A DNA stretch of 64,000 bases, taken from the NCBI RefSeq assembly GCF_021389955.1, contig NZ_CP089980.1, positions 4,893,001 through 4,957,000 of the forward strand, read 5' to 3'. The notes under the pieces were generated by a model. It made no database searches. It was not told where the DNA came from and saw nothing but the letters and a program-made list of their open reading frames with translations. Shown here piece after piece: positions 17,490 to 26,573 of this stretch; the stretch's first letter is position 1, and each line of letters begins with the position of its first letter. The position numbers were made by a program, and so were the translations under genes. This DNA comes from Fulvivirga maritima (lineage in GTDB: Bacteria > Bacteroidota > Bacteroidia > Cytophagales > Cyclobacteriaceae).

Positions 17490-17967
17490 AGAAAGAATAC
17501 AAAGGCTAATAAGCCTTGCACTGGAAATACCGGAGGGATGGGGAAATAAGAAATCCTATTTAACCGATATTGAGGATTATGTAAAGCATAATTTGGCTAA
17601 GGTGACAGCCAGCCAAATAAGAAACCTATTTAATGCAATAGATCAAAAGAAGAAAACTGAGGAGCTTATTATGATTATTCCTGACCTGAAGTATGCTGCA
17701 GGTAAAAGGGGAACTGACGAAGCTCTCAAAAGATCACTTATCCATCTATACATCCCTGTTCTAGAAAAGGTGAATAGTGAAGTGAAATTGGAGGCTTTTA
17801 AAAATTTTAATAAAGCTATACTCTGCTTTCATAAATACTATGAAAATAATAAACCAAAAAACAATCATGGCACTAAAAGCAAAAATTATAATCAACGGAA
17901 AAATTCTAACAAAAACCGGTCTTCACATAGGGGGAAGCAAGGGAGCAATAGAGGCGGGCGCACTTGA
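17479..17967 (+). CDS. csm2: type III-A small subunit Csm2, with a basic tail
   Basis: The Csm2 small subunit lines the crRNA-target filament of the type III-A complex. Residues 1-121 match the family: TASQIRNLFNAIDQ, IIPDLKYAAGKRG and the closing FNKAILCFHKYYE. Csm2 proteins usually end soon after this point. Here the frame runs on to 162 residues with a tail almost entirely of Lys, Arg, Asn, Ser and Gly, ending SNRGGRT. This tail is written over the first 101 bases of csm3 in another frame. It starts inside the end of cas10. Confidence 0.9.
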   Translation: MTYEERIQRLISLALEIPEGWGNKKSYLTDIEDYVKHNLAKVTASQIRNLFNAIDQKKKTEELIMIIPDLKYAAGKRGTDEALKRSLIHLYIPVLEKVNSEVKLEAFKNFNKAILCFHKYYENNKPKNNHGTKSKNYNQRKNSNKNRSSHRGKQGSNRGGRT

Positions 17968-18631
17968 TAGCCCAGTTATTAAAAGCGCGGCAGGTGTACC
18001 GTATATACCGGGGAGTTCTTTTAAAGGAAGCTTAAGATCTGCAATTGAAACATCTATAGATACAAAAGATATTTTAACAGATAAAAGATCAAAACTCATA
18101 AATGATCACACGCATCCTATTTGTATTGTCTTTGGTATAGGGGCAAAATATACTAATGAGGTGCAGACCAAGGCTACTAGACTTATTGTTAGAGATAGCT
18201 TTTTAACACATGAAAGTGAAATTGCTCTTTCTTCGAAAACAAATGGCTTTGAAAAGCTCAGTGAATTTTATACAGAAACGAAACATGAAAACATCATACA
18301 TCGAGAGACAGGAGGAACGGTTCAAGGAGGATTACGAGAAATTGAAAGAGTACCAGCCGGAGCAATTTTTGATTTTGAAATGGTATATGACGTTTATGAA
18401 GATACTGATTACGAGAACCTTAAGTTTATTGCAACTGGCTTAAGATTACTGCAAGATCGCTATTTAGGAGGAAATGGATCACGAGGCTATGGTAAGGTTG
18501 TATTTCAGGATGTCAGATTGAAATATCGTACTATTAAAATGTATGAGGATAACGAAGAGGCAAAAAGACTTGATATTGATTTATTAAATGGAAAGTTCGA
18601 GGCTTCTAAACTCAAAGAACAAATAAAGTGA
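17867..18631 (+). CDS. csm3: type III-A backbone subunit Csm3 (Cas7 group RAMP)
   Basis: A 254-residue RAMP protein from the chosen ATG; an in-frame ATG at 17840 would add nine residues that do not look like the family N-terminus. The N-terminus LTKTGLHIGG and the block DSPVIKSAAGVPYIPGSSFKG are classic Csm3. Asp34, in GALDSPV, aligns by motif with the catalytic Asp that cuts target RNA every six bases in Csm complexes, so RNase activity is expected. The C-terminal region has LGGNGSRGYGKV, the Gly-rich RNA-binding loop. It is overlapped at its 5' end by csm2 and coupled to csm4 through a GTGA overlap. Confidence 0.94.
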   Translation: MALKAKIIINGKILTKTGLHIGGSKGAIEAGALDSPVIKSAAGVPYIPGSSFKGSLRSAIETSIDTKDILTDKRSKLINDHTHPICIVFGIGAKYTNEVQTKATRLIVRDSFLTHESEIALSSKTNGFEKLSEFYTETKHENIIHRETGGTVQGGLREIERVPAGAIFDFEMVYDVYEDTDYENLKFIATGLRLLQDRYLGGNGSRGYGKVVFQDVRLKYRTIKMYEDNEEAKRLDIDLLNGKFEASKLKEQIK

Positions 18632-19605
18632 TCCTCTATAAACTATACCCAAAACCTCCATTCAGTAGATTTAGAACCAGTAATGATGGCTTGGATATAA
18701 CAGATTACATGATTCATTCTGACACATTGTTCTCTTCGCTAGTGAATGTACATGCTCAGGTTTACGGGAAAGAGGATACTGATGAGTGGGTAAAGGATTT
18801 TGAAACGGATCAGTTGAGCATATCGTCTGCTTTTATAGGATTGGAGCAAGAAGGTAAAGTCATTTACTTTTTTCCTAAGCCAACTATGTTAATGGAGCAT
18901 GAGTTAATCCCTGAACACCGTAAAGCCAGCGCGGCTATGCAGTGGGTAAGCGAAGGGCTTTTACAGAAAATATTGGACCATTATGATTCAGATTCTAGGT
19001 GTAGCTTTTTGCAAATAAAGGATTGCGTAAAAAGTAAGGATGGTAAATTCTGGTGTTTGCCAGAAGAGTCAGGATCACTGCCCAACATTGTGACAAAACA
19101 AGTAAAGCCTGGTTTGGAGATTGATCGCCAAACCGGAGGTGCTGTAGAAGGCATGCTTTATAATCAAACCGATTGGATGTTGCCTTCGAAAACGAAGGAA
19201 TGGTACCCGTTTTTATTTGTGTTGGCCAAAGGAGAGCAGCAAAAATTGGCCGCATGCCTGCGATTATTGGCAGATACAGGTATAGGAGGTAAAAGAAGTA
19301 CCGGAGCAGGACAATTTGAAAGGGTAGAGGTATCTGATTGGTCATGGCAGCAGCCATCAGATAAAGGATTAGAATACCACCTTTCACTGCTCAATCCAGA
19401 GGCAAATGAAATGGATAAGCTCAGGTATTACGAGTTAAAAGTGCGTGCCGGACATTATGCAGGCAGGCAGCAAGAACTCATGCCGCATGTAAATATGGTG
19501 GGAGAGGGTGCTGTTACCCAACAAGGCACTACTGGCCGATTGGTAAGTCTATCTCAAACGCCTCCGATAATAAGATATGGTAAAAGTTTCACATTAGAAT
19601 TTTGA
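18628..19605 (+). CDS. csm4: type III-A RAMP subunit Csm4
   Basis: A 325-residue protein starting with GTG at 18628, overlapping the csm3 TGA stop by four bases, which suggests translational coupling. The N-terminus ILYKLYPKPPFSRFR, then SDTLFSSLVNVHAQVYG, fits Csm4, which caps the crRNA 5' handle and binds Cas10. The Gly-rich loop GIGGKRSTGAGQFE (about 210-224) and the end YGKSFTLEF also match. It is not Csm5: the N-terminus and the first-palm SDTLFSSL block are Csm4-like. No Csm5 gene follows; the next frame in the operon is a nuclease-like protein. Confidence 0.9.
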   Translation: MILYKLYPKPPFSRFRTSNDGLDITDYMIHSDTLFSSLVNVHAQVYGKEDTDEWVKDFETDQLSISSAFIGLEQEGKVIYFFPKPTMLMEHELIPEHRKASAAMQWVSEGLLQKILDHYDSDSRCSFLQIKDCVKSKDGKFWCLPEESGSLPNIVTKQVKPGLEIDRQTGGAVEGMLYNQTDWMLPSKTKEWYPFLFVLAKGEQQKLAACLRLLADTGIGGKRSTGAGQFERVEVSDWSWQQPSDKGLEYHLSLLNPEANEMDKLRYYELKVRAGHYAGRQQELMPHVNMVGEGAVTQQGTTGRLVSLSQTPPIIRYGKSFTLEF

Positions 19606-19609
19606 TGAG

Positions 19610-20404
19610 ATGAGTAAGGAAAAGGATACAAAGGAAATAGTTGATCAGATAGCCGAAAATTACAAAGAACTGGAAAAAAAGGTTGCTAGTGAATTGAGTT
19701 TGAAGTTTAATGAACACCATCTAACCACGGGGCACAATCGAGAAGAAATTTGGATGAGCCTTTTCAGGCAAATTATCCCTATGAAATTCGCTATTAGGCA
19801 AGGTGTTTTCTTAATAGATTCTCAGGGTAAAGTTTCAAAAGAAGTGGATTTGGCCGTATTCGATGAGCAGTATACACCTTACATTTTCAATTATGGTAAG
19901 ATTCATTTTATTCCTATTGAAGCGGTGGCCATGGTAGTTCAGTGTAAGAGTAAAACTCTTAAAAATAAGAAGTTAGAAAAATGGTTATGGAGTATAGGTG
20001 AATTAAGTACTGAAGAAGGAGGGATCGCTCGCATAGCTACCTGTTTTACCTCTTTGCCTCCAAAAACTCAAAAGAAAACAAGACCTCTTCAGGTTCTATG
20101 TCATTTAAGTGATGAGGCACATAAGTCCGACCATTTTGATCTATGCATTTCATCTAGTCCTAAAGGGTTGAAAATTAAATGGAAAGATGGGTTTTCTTCA
20201 ATTGAAGATATATCAAAAACCTTGAATGGAATAGAAGAAGTTGAAATTGTTAATGAATCACTACAAAATTTAGAAGTTCCTGGGAATACTATTCTTACCT
20301 TAATTCTGCAGCTTAACCAGGTTTTGATGCTTATAAACAACCCTATGTTATTTCCGCATTATGCATATGCCAGGTTGTTTCGTGAGAAGCTAAGGGCTGA
20401 ATGA
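19610..20404 (+). CDS. DUF6602-like putative nuclease in the CRISPR operon
   Basis: A 264-residue soluble protein starting four bases after csm4, so part of the operon. The central block resembles DUF6602 proteins: REEIWMSLFR (44-53), SKEVDLAVFDEQYTP (76-90), IPIEAVAMVVQCKSK (101-115). This arrangement (E46, D80, then Q111-x-K113) is what a PD-(D/E)xK / Mrr-like restriction-endonuclease core looks like, with Gln in place of the usual Glu. I see no CARF, HEPN or RAMP motif. It occupies the slot where csm5 and csm6 usually sit. Nuclease activity and the DUF6602 link are inferences; operon membership is read directly. Confidence 0.7.
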   Translation: MSKEKDTKEIVDQIAENYKELEKKVASELSLKFNEHHLTTGHNREEIWMSLFRQIIPMKFAIRQGVFLIDSQGKVSKEVDLAVFDEQYTPYIFNYGKIHFIPIEAVAMVVQCKSKTLKNKKLEKWLWSIGELSTEEGGIARIATCFTSLPPKTQKKTRPLQVLCHLSDEAHKSDHFDLCISSSPKGLKIKWKDGFSSIEDISKTLNGIEEVEIVNESLQNLEVPGNTILTLILQLNQVLMLINNPMLFPHYAYARLFREKLRAE

Positions 20405-20462
20405 ATTTTATCTAATAAAAGAGGTTCTTCTCTCTGGTTTCTCAACGGAGACATAGCTTCGA

Positions 20463-23400
20463 AAAAGCCTATACTCACTCAATACATAGATTTCTCCTGC
20501 CGTCGAAATGACAAACGCTTTTTTTTAATTATTGAGAGGAGGTCTCCAGAAAACCGTCATCCCGGCCGCAACGAAGTGAAGAGCCGGGATCTCACTGCTC
20601 AGGTGCTGCTGGCTGATCAGAGAGATTCCTGATATCATTCCGCTATCGCTTCATGATTCAGGAATGACGTTTTTTCTCTCTGATAATTACGAGGAAAACA
20701 TGACGAAGTAATCCCGAAGCTATGGAAAGCAGTCTGTATTGGTCAGCATAAGCAACTTATAGATTGCTTCATCACGCTTCGCTGCATTCGCAATTACCAG
20801 CTCTCTTGGCTAAGTGCGAAATCTTGCTGTACCGTCGTGCGGTGAAAAGGGAATGAAAAGCAGGCTTTTCTCAAGTCCTTAGTGGCAGTTCATGACTATG
20901 AAATGTTTCAGTGAGCGGAAGACCTCACAGCAAGAAAGATTTTTTTGTTACTTTTTTGATCGACTGCAAAAAAGTAAGGGAACTAGGGCAATGGAATGTT
21001 AATTGTGTGTCACCAAGTAGGCTGTTCTTTGAAAGGCTTGTGCTAACTGAATACATAGATTTCTCCTGCCGTCGAAATGACAAACGCTTTTAAATATTGG
21101 AAATAAGAGACGGTCTCATAACATAAAACCGTCATCCCGGCCGCAACGAAGTGAAGAACCGGGATCTCACAGCTCAGGTAGTGCAACCTGATCAGCAAGA
21201 TTCCTGATATCATTTCGCTATCACTTCATGATTCAGGAATGACGTTTTTTTTCTCTCTGGTAATTACGAGGAAGCTATGACGAAGTAATCTCGAAGCTAT
21301 GGAAAGCAGTCTGCATAGGACAGTAGAAGGAAGTTTGAGATTGCTTCATTACGCTTCGCTGCATTCGCAATTACCAGCTCTCTTGGCTAAGTGCGAAATC
21401 TTGCTGTACCGTCGTGCGGTGAAAAGGGATTGAAGGGCAGGCTTTTCTCAAGTCCTTAGTGGCAGTTCATGACTATGAAATGTTTCAGTGAGCGGAAGAC
21501 CTCACAGCAAGAAAGAGTTTTTTGTTACTTTTTTGATCGACTGCAAAAAAGTAAGGGAACTAGGGCAATGGAATGTTAATTGTGTGTCACCAAGTAGACT
21601 GTTCTTTGAAAGGCTTGTGCTAACTCAATACATAGATTTCTCCTGCCGTCGAAATGACAAACGCTTTTAAACTATTGGAAATAAGACAAGGTCTCGTAAT
21701 ATAAAGCCGTCATCCCGGCCGCAACGAAGTGAAGAGCCGGGATCTCACTGCTCAGTTGGTGCAACCTGAGCAGTGAGATTCCTGATATCTTTCCGCTATC
21801 GCTTCATGATTCAGGATTGACGTCTTTTTCTATCTGGTAATTACAAGGAAAACATGCCGAAGTAATCTTGAAGCTATGGAAAACAGCCTTCACAGAGGAC
21901 AGCATAAGCAACTTTGAGATTGCTACATTATGCTTCGCTGCATTCGCAATTACCAACTATCTTTGATAAGTGTGAAATCTTGCTGTACCGTCGTGCGGTG
22001 AAAAGGGATTGAAGGGCAGGCTTTTCTTAAGTCCTTAGTGGCAGTTCAATTATATGAAATGCTTCAGTGAACGGAAGACCTTACAGCAAGAAAGAGTTTT
22101 TTGTTACTTTTTTGATCGATTGCAAAAAAGTAAGGGAACTAGGGCAATGGAATGTGAACTGTTTGTTGCCAAGTTCGCTGTTCTTTGCAAGGCTTGTGCT
22201 AACTTAATGCATAGATTTTCTCCTGCCGTCGAAATGACAAATGCTTTTAAATATTGGAAATAAGAGACGGTCTCATAATATAAAACCGTCATCCCGGCCG
22301 CAACGAAGTGAAGAGCCGGGATCTCACTGTTCAGTACTGCTAGCTGATCAGTGAGATTCCTGATATCTTTCCGCTATCGCTTTATGATTCAGGAATGACG
22401 TCTTTTTCTATCTGGTAATTACGAGGAAAACATGACGAAGTAATCCCGAAGCTATGGAAAGCAGTCTGCATAGGACAGTAGAAGGAAGTTCGAGATTGCT
22501 TCATTTCGCTTCGCTGCATTTGCAATTACCAGCTCTCTTGGGTAAGTGCGAAATCTTGCTGTACCGTCGTGCGGTGAAAAGGGATTGAAAAGCAGGCTCT
22601 TCTCAAGTCCTTAGTGGCAGTTCAATTATATGAAATGCTTCAGTGAACGGAAGACCTTACAGTAAGAAAGAGTTTTTTGTTACTTTTTTGATCGACTGCA
22701 AAAAAGTAAGGGGGCTAAGGCTATGGAATACAAACTGTGTGTCGCCAAGTTCGCTGTTCTTTGAAAGGCTTGTGCTAACTCAATACATAGATTTCTCCTG
22801 CCGTCGAAATGACAAACGCCTTTTTTTAAATTATTGAGAGGAGGTCTCCAGAAAACCGTCATCCCGGCCGCAACGAAGTGAAGAGCCGGGATCTCACTGC
22901 TCAGGTAGTGCAACCTGATCAGTGAGATTCCTGATATCATTCCGCTATCGCTTCATGATTCAGGAATGACGTCTTTTTCCTATCTGGTAATTACAAAAAA
23001 GCCATGACGAAGTAATCCCGAAGCTATGGAAAGCAGTCTGCATTGCGCAGCATAAGCAACTTTGAGATTGCTTTATTACGCTTCGCTGCATTCGCAATTA
23101 CCAGCTCTCTTGGCTAAGTGCGAAATCTTGCTGTACCGTCGTGCGGTGAAAGGGGATTGAAAATCAGGCTTTTCTCAAGTCCTTAGTGGCCAGTTCATAA
23201 CTATGAAATGCTTCAGTGAACGGAAGATCTTACAGCAAGAAAGAGTTTTTTGTTACTTTTTTGATCGATTGCAAAAAAGTAAGGGAACTAGGGCAATGGA
23301 ATGTGAACTGTTTGTTGCCAAGTTCGCTGTTCTTTGAAAGGCTTGTGCTAACTCAATACATAGATTTCTCCTGCCGTCGAAATGACAAATGCTTTTAAAC

Positions 23401-25555
23401 TATTGGAAATAAGAGACAGTCTCACAACATAAAAACCGTCATCCCGGCCGCAACGAAGTGGAGAGCCGGGATCTCACAGCTCAGGTGCTGCTGGCTGATC
23501 AGCAGGATTCCTGATATCATTCCGCTATCGCTTCATAATTCAGGAATGACGTTTTTTTCTTTTCTGGTAATTACGAGGAAGCCATGAGGACGTAATCCCG
23601 CAGCTATGGAAAACAGCCTTCACAGAGGACAGCATAAGCAACTTCGAGATTGCTTCATTAGGCTTCGCTGCATTTGCAATTACCAGCTCTCTTGAGTAAG
23701 TGCGAAATCTTGCTGTACCGTCGTGCGGTGAGATGGGATTGAAAAGCAGGCTTTTCTCAAGTCTTTAGTGGCAGTTCAATTATATGAAATGCTTTAGTGA
23801 GCGGAAGACCTCACAGCAATAAAGAGTTTTTTGTTACTTTTTTGATCGACTGCAAAAAAGTAAGGGAACAAGGGCAATGGAATGTTAATTGTGTGTCACC
23901 AAGTAGGCTGTGCTTTGAAAGACTTGTGCTAATTCAATACATAGATTTCTCCTGCCTTCGAAATGACAAATGCTTTTAAACTATTGGAAATAAGAGACGG
24001 TCTCATAACATAAAACCGTCATCCCGGCCGCAACGAAGTGAAGAGCCGGGATCTCACAGCTCAGGTGCTGCTGGCTGATCAGAGAGATTCCTGATATCAT
24101 TCCGCTATCGCTTCATGATTCAGGAATGACGTTTTTTTCTCTCTGGTAATTACGAGGAAGCCATGACGAAGTAATCTTGAAGCTATGGAAAACAGCCTTC
24201 ACAGAGGACAGCATAAGCAACTTCGAGATTGCTTCATTAGGCTTCGCTGTATTCGTTACTACCAACTCTTTATGATAAGTGCGAAATCTTGCTGTACCGT
24301 CGTGCGGTGAAAAGGTATTGAAAATCAGGATTTTATCAAGTCCTTAGTGGCAGTTCATGACTATGAAATGTTTCAGTGAGCGGAAGACCTCACAGCAAGA
24401 AAGAGTTTTTTGTTACTTTTTTGATCGACTGCAAAAAAGTAAGGGAACTAGGGCAATGGAATGTTAATTGTGTGTCACCAAGTAGGCTGTTCTTTGAAAG
24501 GCTTGTGCTAATTCAATACATAGATTTCTCCTGCCGTCGAAATGACAAACGCTTTTAAGCTATTGGAAATAAGAGACGGTCTCATAACATAAAACCGTCA
24601 TCCCGGCCGCAACGAAGTGAAGAGCCGGGATCTCACTGCTCAGGTAGTGCAACCTGATCAGTGGGATGCCTGATATCATTCCGCTATCGCTTCATGATTC
24701 AGGAATGACGTTTTTTCTCTCTGATAATTACGAGGAAAACATGACGAAGTAATCCCGAAGCTATGGAAAGCAGTCTGTATTGGTCAGCATAAGCAACTTA
24801 TAGATTGCTACATTAAGCTTTGCTGCATTCGCAATTACCAGCTCTCTTGGGTAAGTGCGAAATCTTGCTGTACCGTCGTGCGGAGAAAGAGGTATGGAAA
24901 GCAGGCTTTTCTCAAGTCCTTAGTGGCAGTTCAATTATATGAAATGCTTCAGTGAGCGGAAGACCTCACAGCAAGAAAGAGTTTTTTGTTACTTTTTTGA
25001 TCGACTGCAAAAAAGTAAGGGAACTAGGGTAATGGAATGTAAACTGTGTGTCAACAAGTTGGCTGTTCTCTGAAAAGCCTATGTTAATTCAATACATAGA
25101 TCTCTCCTTTCGTCAAAATGACAATCGACTTTTTTTAAAATTATTGAGAGGAGGTCTATATAAAAACCGTCATCCCGGGCCGTAACGAAGTGAAGAGCCG
25201 GGATCTCACTGCTCAGGTAGTGCTGGCTGATCAGCAAGATTCCTGATATCATTCCGCTATTGCTTCATGATTCAGGAATGACGTCTTTTTCTATCTGGTA
25301 ATTACGAGGAAGCCATGAGGAAGTAAACCCGAAGCTATGGAAAGCAGTCTGCATTGGGCAGCGTAAGCAACTTATAGATTGCTACATTACACTTCGCTGC
25401 ATTCGCAATTACCAGCTCTCTTGGGTAAGTGCGAAATCTTGCTGTACCGTCGTGCGGTGAAAGGGGGTGATAATGAGGGGTGTTCACAAGTTCATAGTGG
25501 CAGGTCATAGACACTATGAAATGTTTGAGTGATCAGAGGGTTTCAGAATAAGAAA
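20463..25555. repeat. tandem array of ~577-bp direct repeats (about 8.8 units)
   Basis: Nine copies of a core (CCGTCATCCCGGCCGCAACG) start at 20554, 21129, 21707, 22286, 22856, 23436, 24016, 24595 and 25167, spaced 570-580 bp. Each unit carries, in order: a ~116-bp three-hairpin core ending in a T-run; a stretch with GACGAAGTAATC...AAGCTATGG and CTGTACCGTCGTGCGGTGA; then a perfect 11-bp inverted repeat (TTACTTTTTTG/CAAAAAAGTAA). The array starts about 60 bp after the CRISPR operon in a partial unit (matching from CTCAATACATAG) and fades out near 25555. Copies are highly similar with scattered substitutions. The 60-codon frames inside the units are not credible genes: two of eight are cut by stops. 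Confidence 0.95.
22856..22971. repeat. three-hairpin (cloverleaf-like) repeat core, representative copy
   Basis: The best-paired copy of the core. Hairpin A: ATCCCGGC with GCCGGGAT. Hairpin B: CTCACTGCTCAGGT with ACCTGATCAGTGAG (13 of 14 pairs, 6-base loop). Hairpin C: ATTCCTGA with TCAGGAAT, extended inside by ATCAT/ATGAT. An outer CGTC/GACG pair closes the whole. A run of T follows after TC. The other tandem copies and the two copies at 35.3-35.8 kb keep the same layout. Confidence 0.85.
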
Positions 25556-25581
25556 ATAAGGGTAAGAGCTAGTTATACTAG

Positions 25582-25758
25582 CTAATTATCAGAAAACAGC
25601 TTTTGATATAATTTTTTGTGGCCTTCTTTTACATTTATTCTTCGGTACCTTATCTCTTCTAATATACAATCCACATCAATTAATAAGTCAAAAACAGATT
25701 CATCGGAAACAAATTTATCGGGATCGACCGTTACGATCTTAGAATTTTTATTTTTCAT
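25582..25758 (-). CDS. small acidic protein, unknown function (58 residues)
   Basis: A minus-strand frame just outside the tandem repeat array. The ATG at 25758 opens a 58-residue protein that reads like real coding sequence: MKNKNSKIVTVDPDKF at the start, a middle rich in Asp/Glu and Leu/Ile (VFDLLIDVDCILEEIRYRR), and a lysine-rich end closing in LFSDN. It probably forms one or two helices. I do not recognise a family. The overlapping plus-strand frame (25616-25837) has a far less protein-like composition. The palindrome AGCTAG/CTAGCT at 25567-25583 overlaps its stop. Confidence 0.55.
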   Translation of the reverse strand: MKNKNSKIVTVDPDKFVSDESVFDLLIDVDCILEEIRYRRINVKEGHKKLYQKLFSDN

Positions 25759-25958
25759 GGAGTATCAGGTTAGATTAGTTATACTAAATATATATAATTG
25801 TATTATAACATCAATAATTTATGTGGAGTTTTATTAAATTATATGTAGATATTATTTGGTTTAAAATATACTTTCATGTGTGGTAAGAGAAGCAGGCCTT
25901 TAACTTATAAGAAAGTCATTGTGTATTTGTGTTGTATAAATTAATATTGCACCTTCAA

Positions 25959-26357
25959 ATGAAACCGATCTCAAACATAGGAGCTTATATTTTAGCCGCA
26001 CTACTCTTTGTGCAGGCTTTTCAGGCGCCTATTGTTTATGTGGCATTTAAGGTGCAGCAAGATTATATTGCTGATAACCTCTGTGAAAATAGGTTTAAAG
26101 AGATAACCGTTTGTAGAGGTTCCTGTGTGCTAAAAGAAGATCTGGAAAAAGTGATGGATTTTGGTTCAGATAAAAGTGCTGAGCATCCTACCAGAATAAA
26201 GCTTGAAAGTTCTCCTTATTGTCTTTTAAGTCATTTTACTTCTAATAATGAGTCCATAAGCGAATGGATTAATTTTGACTACCCTCATTATTCAGAGAAA
26301 TTACTGTCTGGTTATAGCTCAGACTTATTTATTCCCCCTCAGTTAAGTATCATTTAA
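25959..26357 (+). CDS. small exported Cys-containing protein, first gene of copper/heme cluster
   Basis: A 132-residue protein from the ATG at 25959; an upstream in-frame TTG at 25929 would add ten residues before the signal segment. It has an N-terminal hydrophobic stretch (IGAYILAALLFVQAFQAPIVYVAF) and then a Cys cluster, LCENRFKEITVCRGSCVLKEDL. This layout resembles small Bacteroidota exported proteins with a CxNK...CxGKCYL motif found near metal-uptake genes. That family link is from memory of the pattern and is tentative. The three clustered Cys could bind metal. It is followed 217 bp later by two MbnP-like genes. Confidence 0.7.
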   Translation: MKPISNIGAYILAALLFVQAFQAPIVYVAFKVQQDYIADNLCENRFKEITVCRGSCVLKEDLEKVMDFGSDKSAEHPTRIKLESSPYCLLSHFTSNNESISEWINFDYPHYSEKLLSGYSSDLFIPPQLSII

Positions 26358-26573
26358 GTACCTTATTTAATTATAGTTTATCAGCACTATGTATTTATTT
26401 CAGTGCATGATATGCCTATAGCTATATTTGATCTGGTACGCTCGCCCCAAAACTCAGATAATCGCTTGCTTTAAATTCTATAATCGCATGTAATAATGCC
26501 TTTGTATTGATAAGCTGTGCTGAGTTTTAAATGATATTTTAAAATTTATAACCAACATCAAATTCAATTAAAA

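Noticed and set aside
18628-19605. Reading this gene as csm5 rather than csm4
   Set aside because: The N-terminus (LYKLYPKPPFSRFR, SDTLFSSL) and the ending (YGKSFTLEF) are Csm4-like, and Csm5 has a different start with a Cas7-type GxxHIG motif.
20911-24558. Repeated 60-codon open frames (one in most tandem units) as a family of small proteins
   Set aside because: The frames are carried by the DNA repeat. One unit (near 22054) is cut by a TAA in the late part and another (near 25029) by TAA in place of CAA; changes show no preference for silent positions by eye, and the frames include the non-coding palindrome.
20463-25555. Integron-like cassette array (regular spacing, palindromic cores)
   Set aside because: All units are near identical rather than different cassettes, there is no integrase in the window, and the core lacks attC-type RYYYAAC/GTTRRRY ends.
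20463-25555. A second CRISPR array with long spacing
   Set aside because: The sequence between cores is itself repeated, whereas CRISPR spacers must be unique.
25616-25837. Plus-strand 73-codon frame after the repeat array
   Set aside because: Composition is not protein-like and it overlaps a much more credible minus-strand frame.
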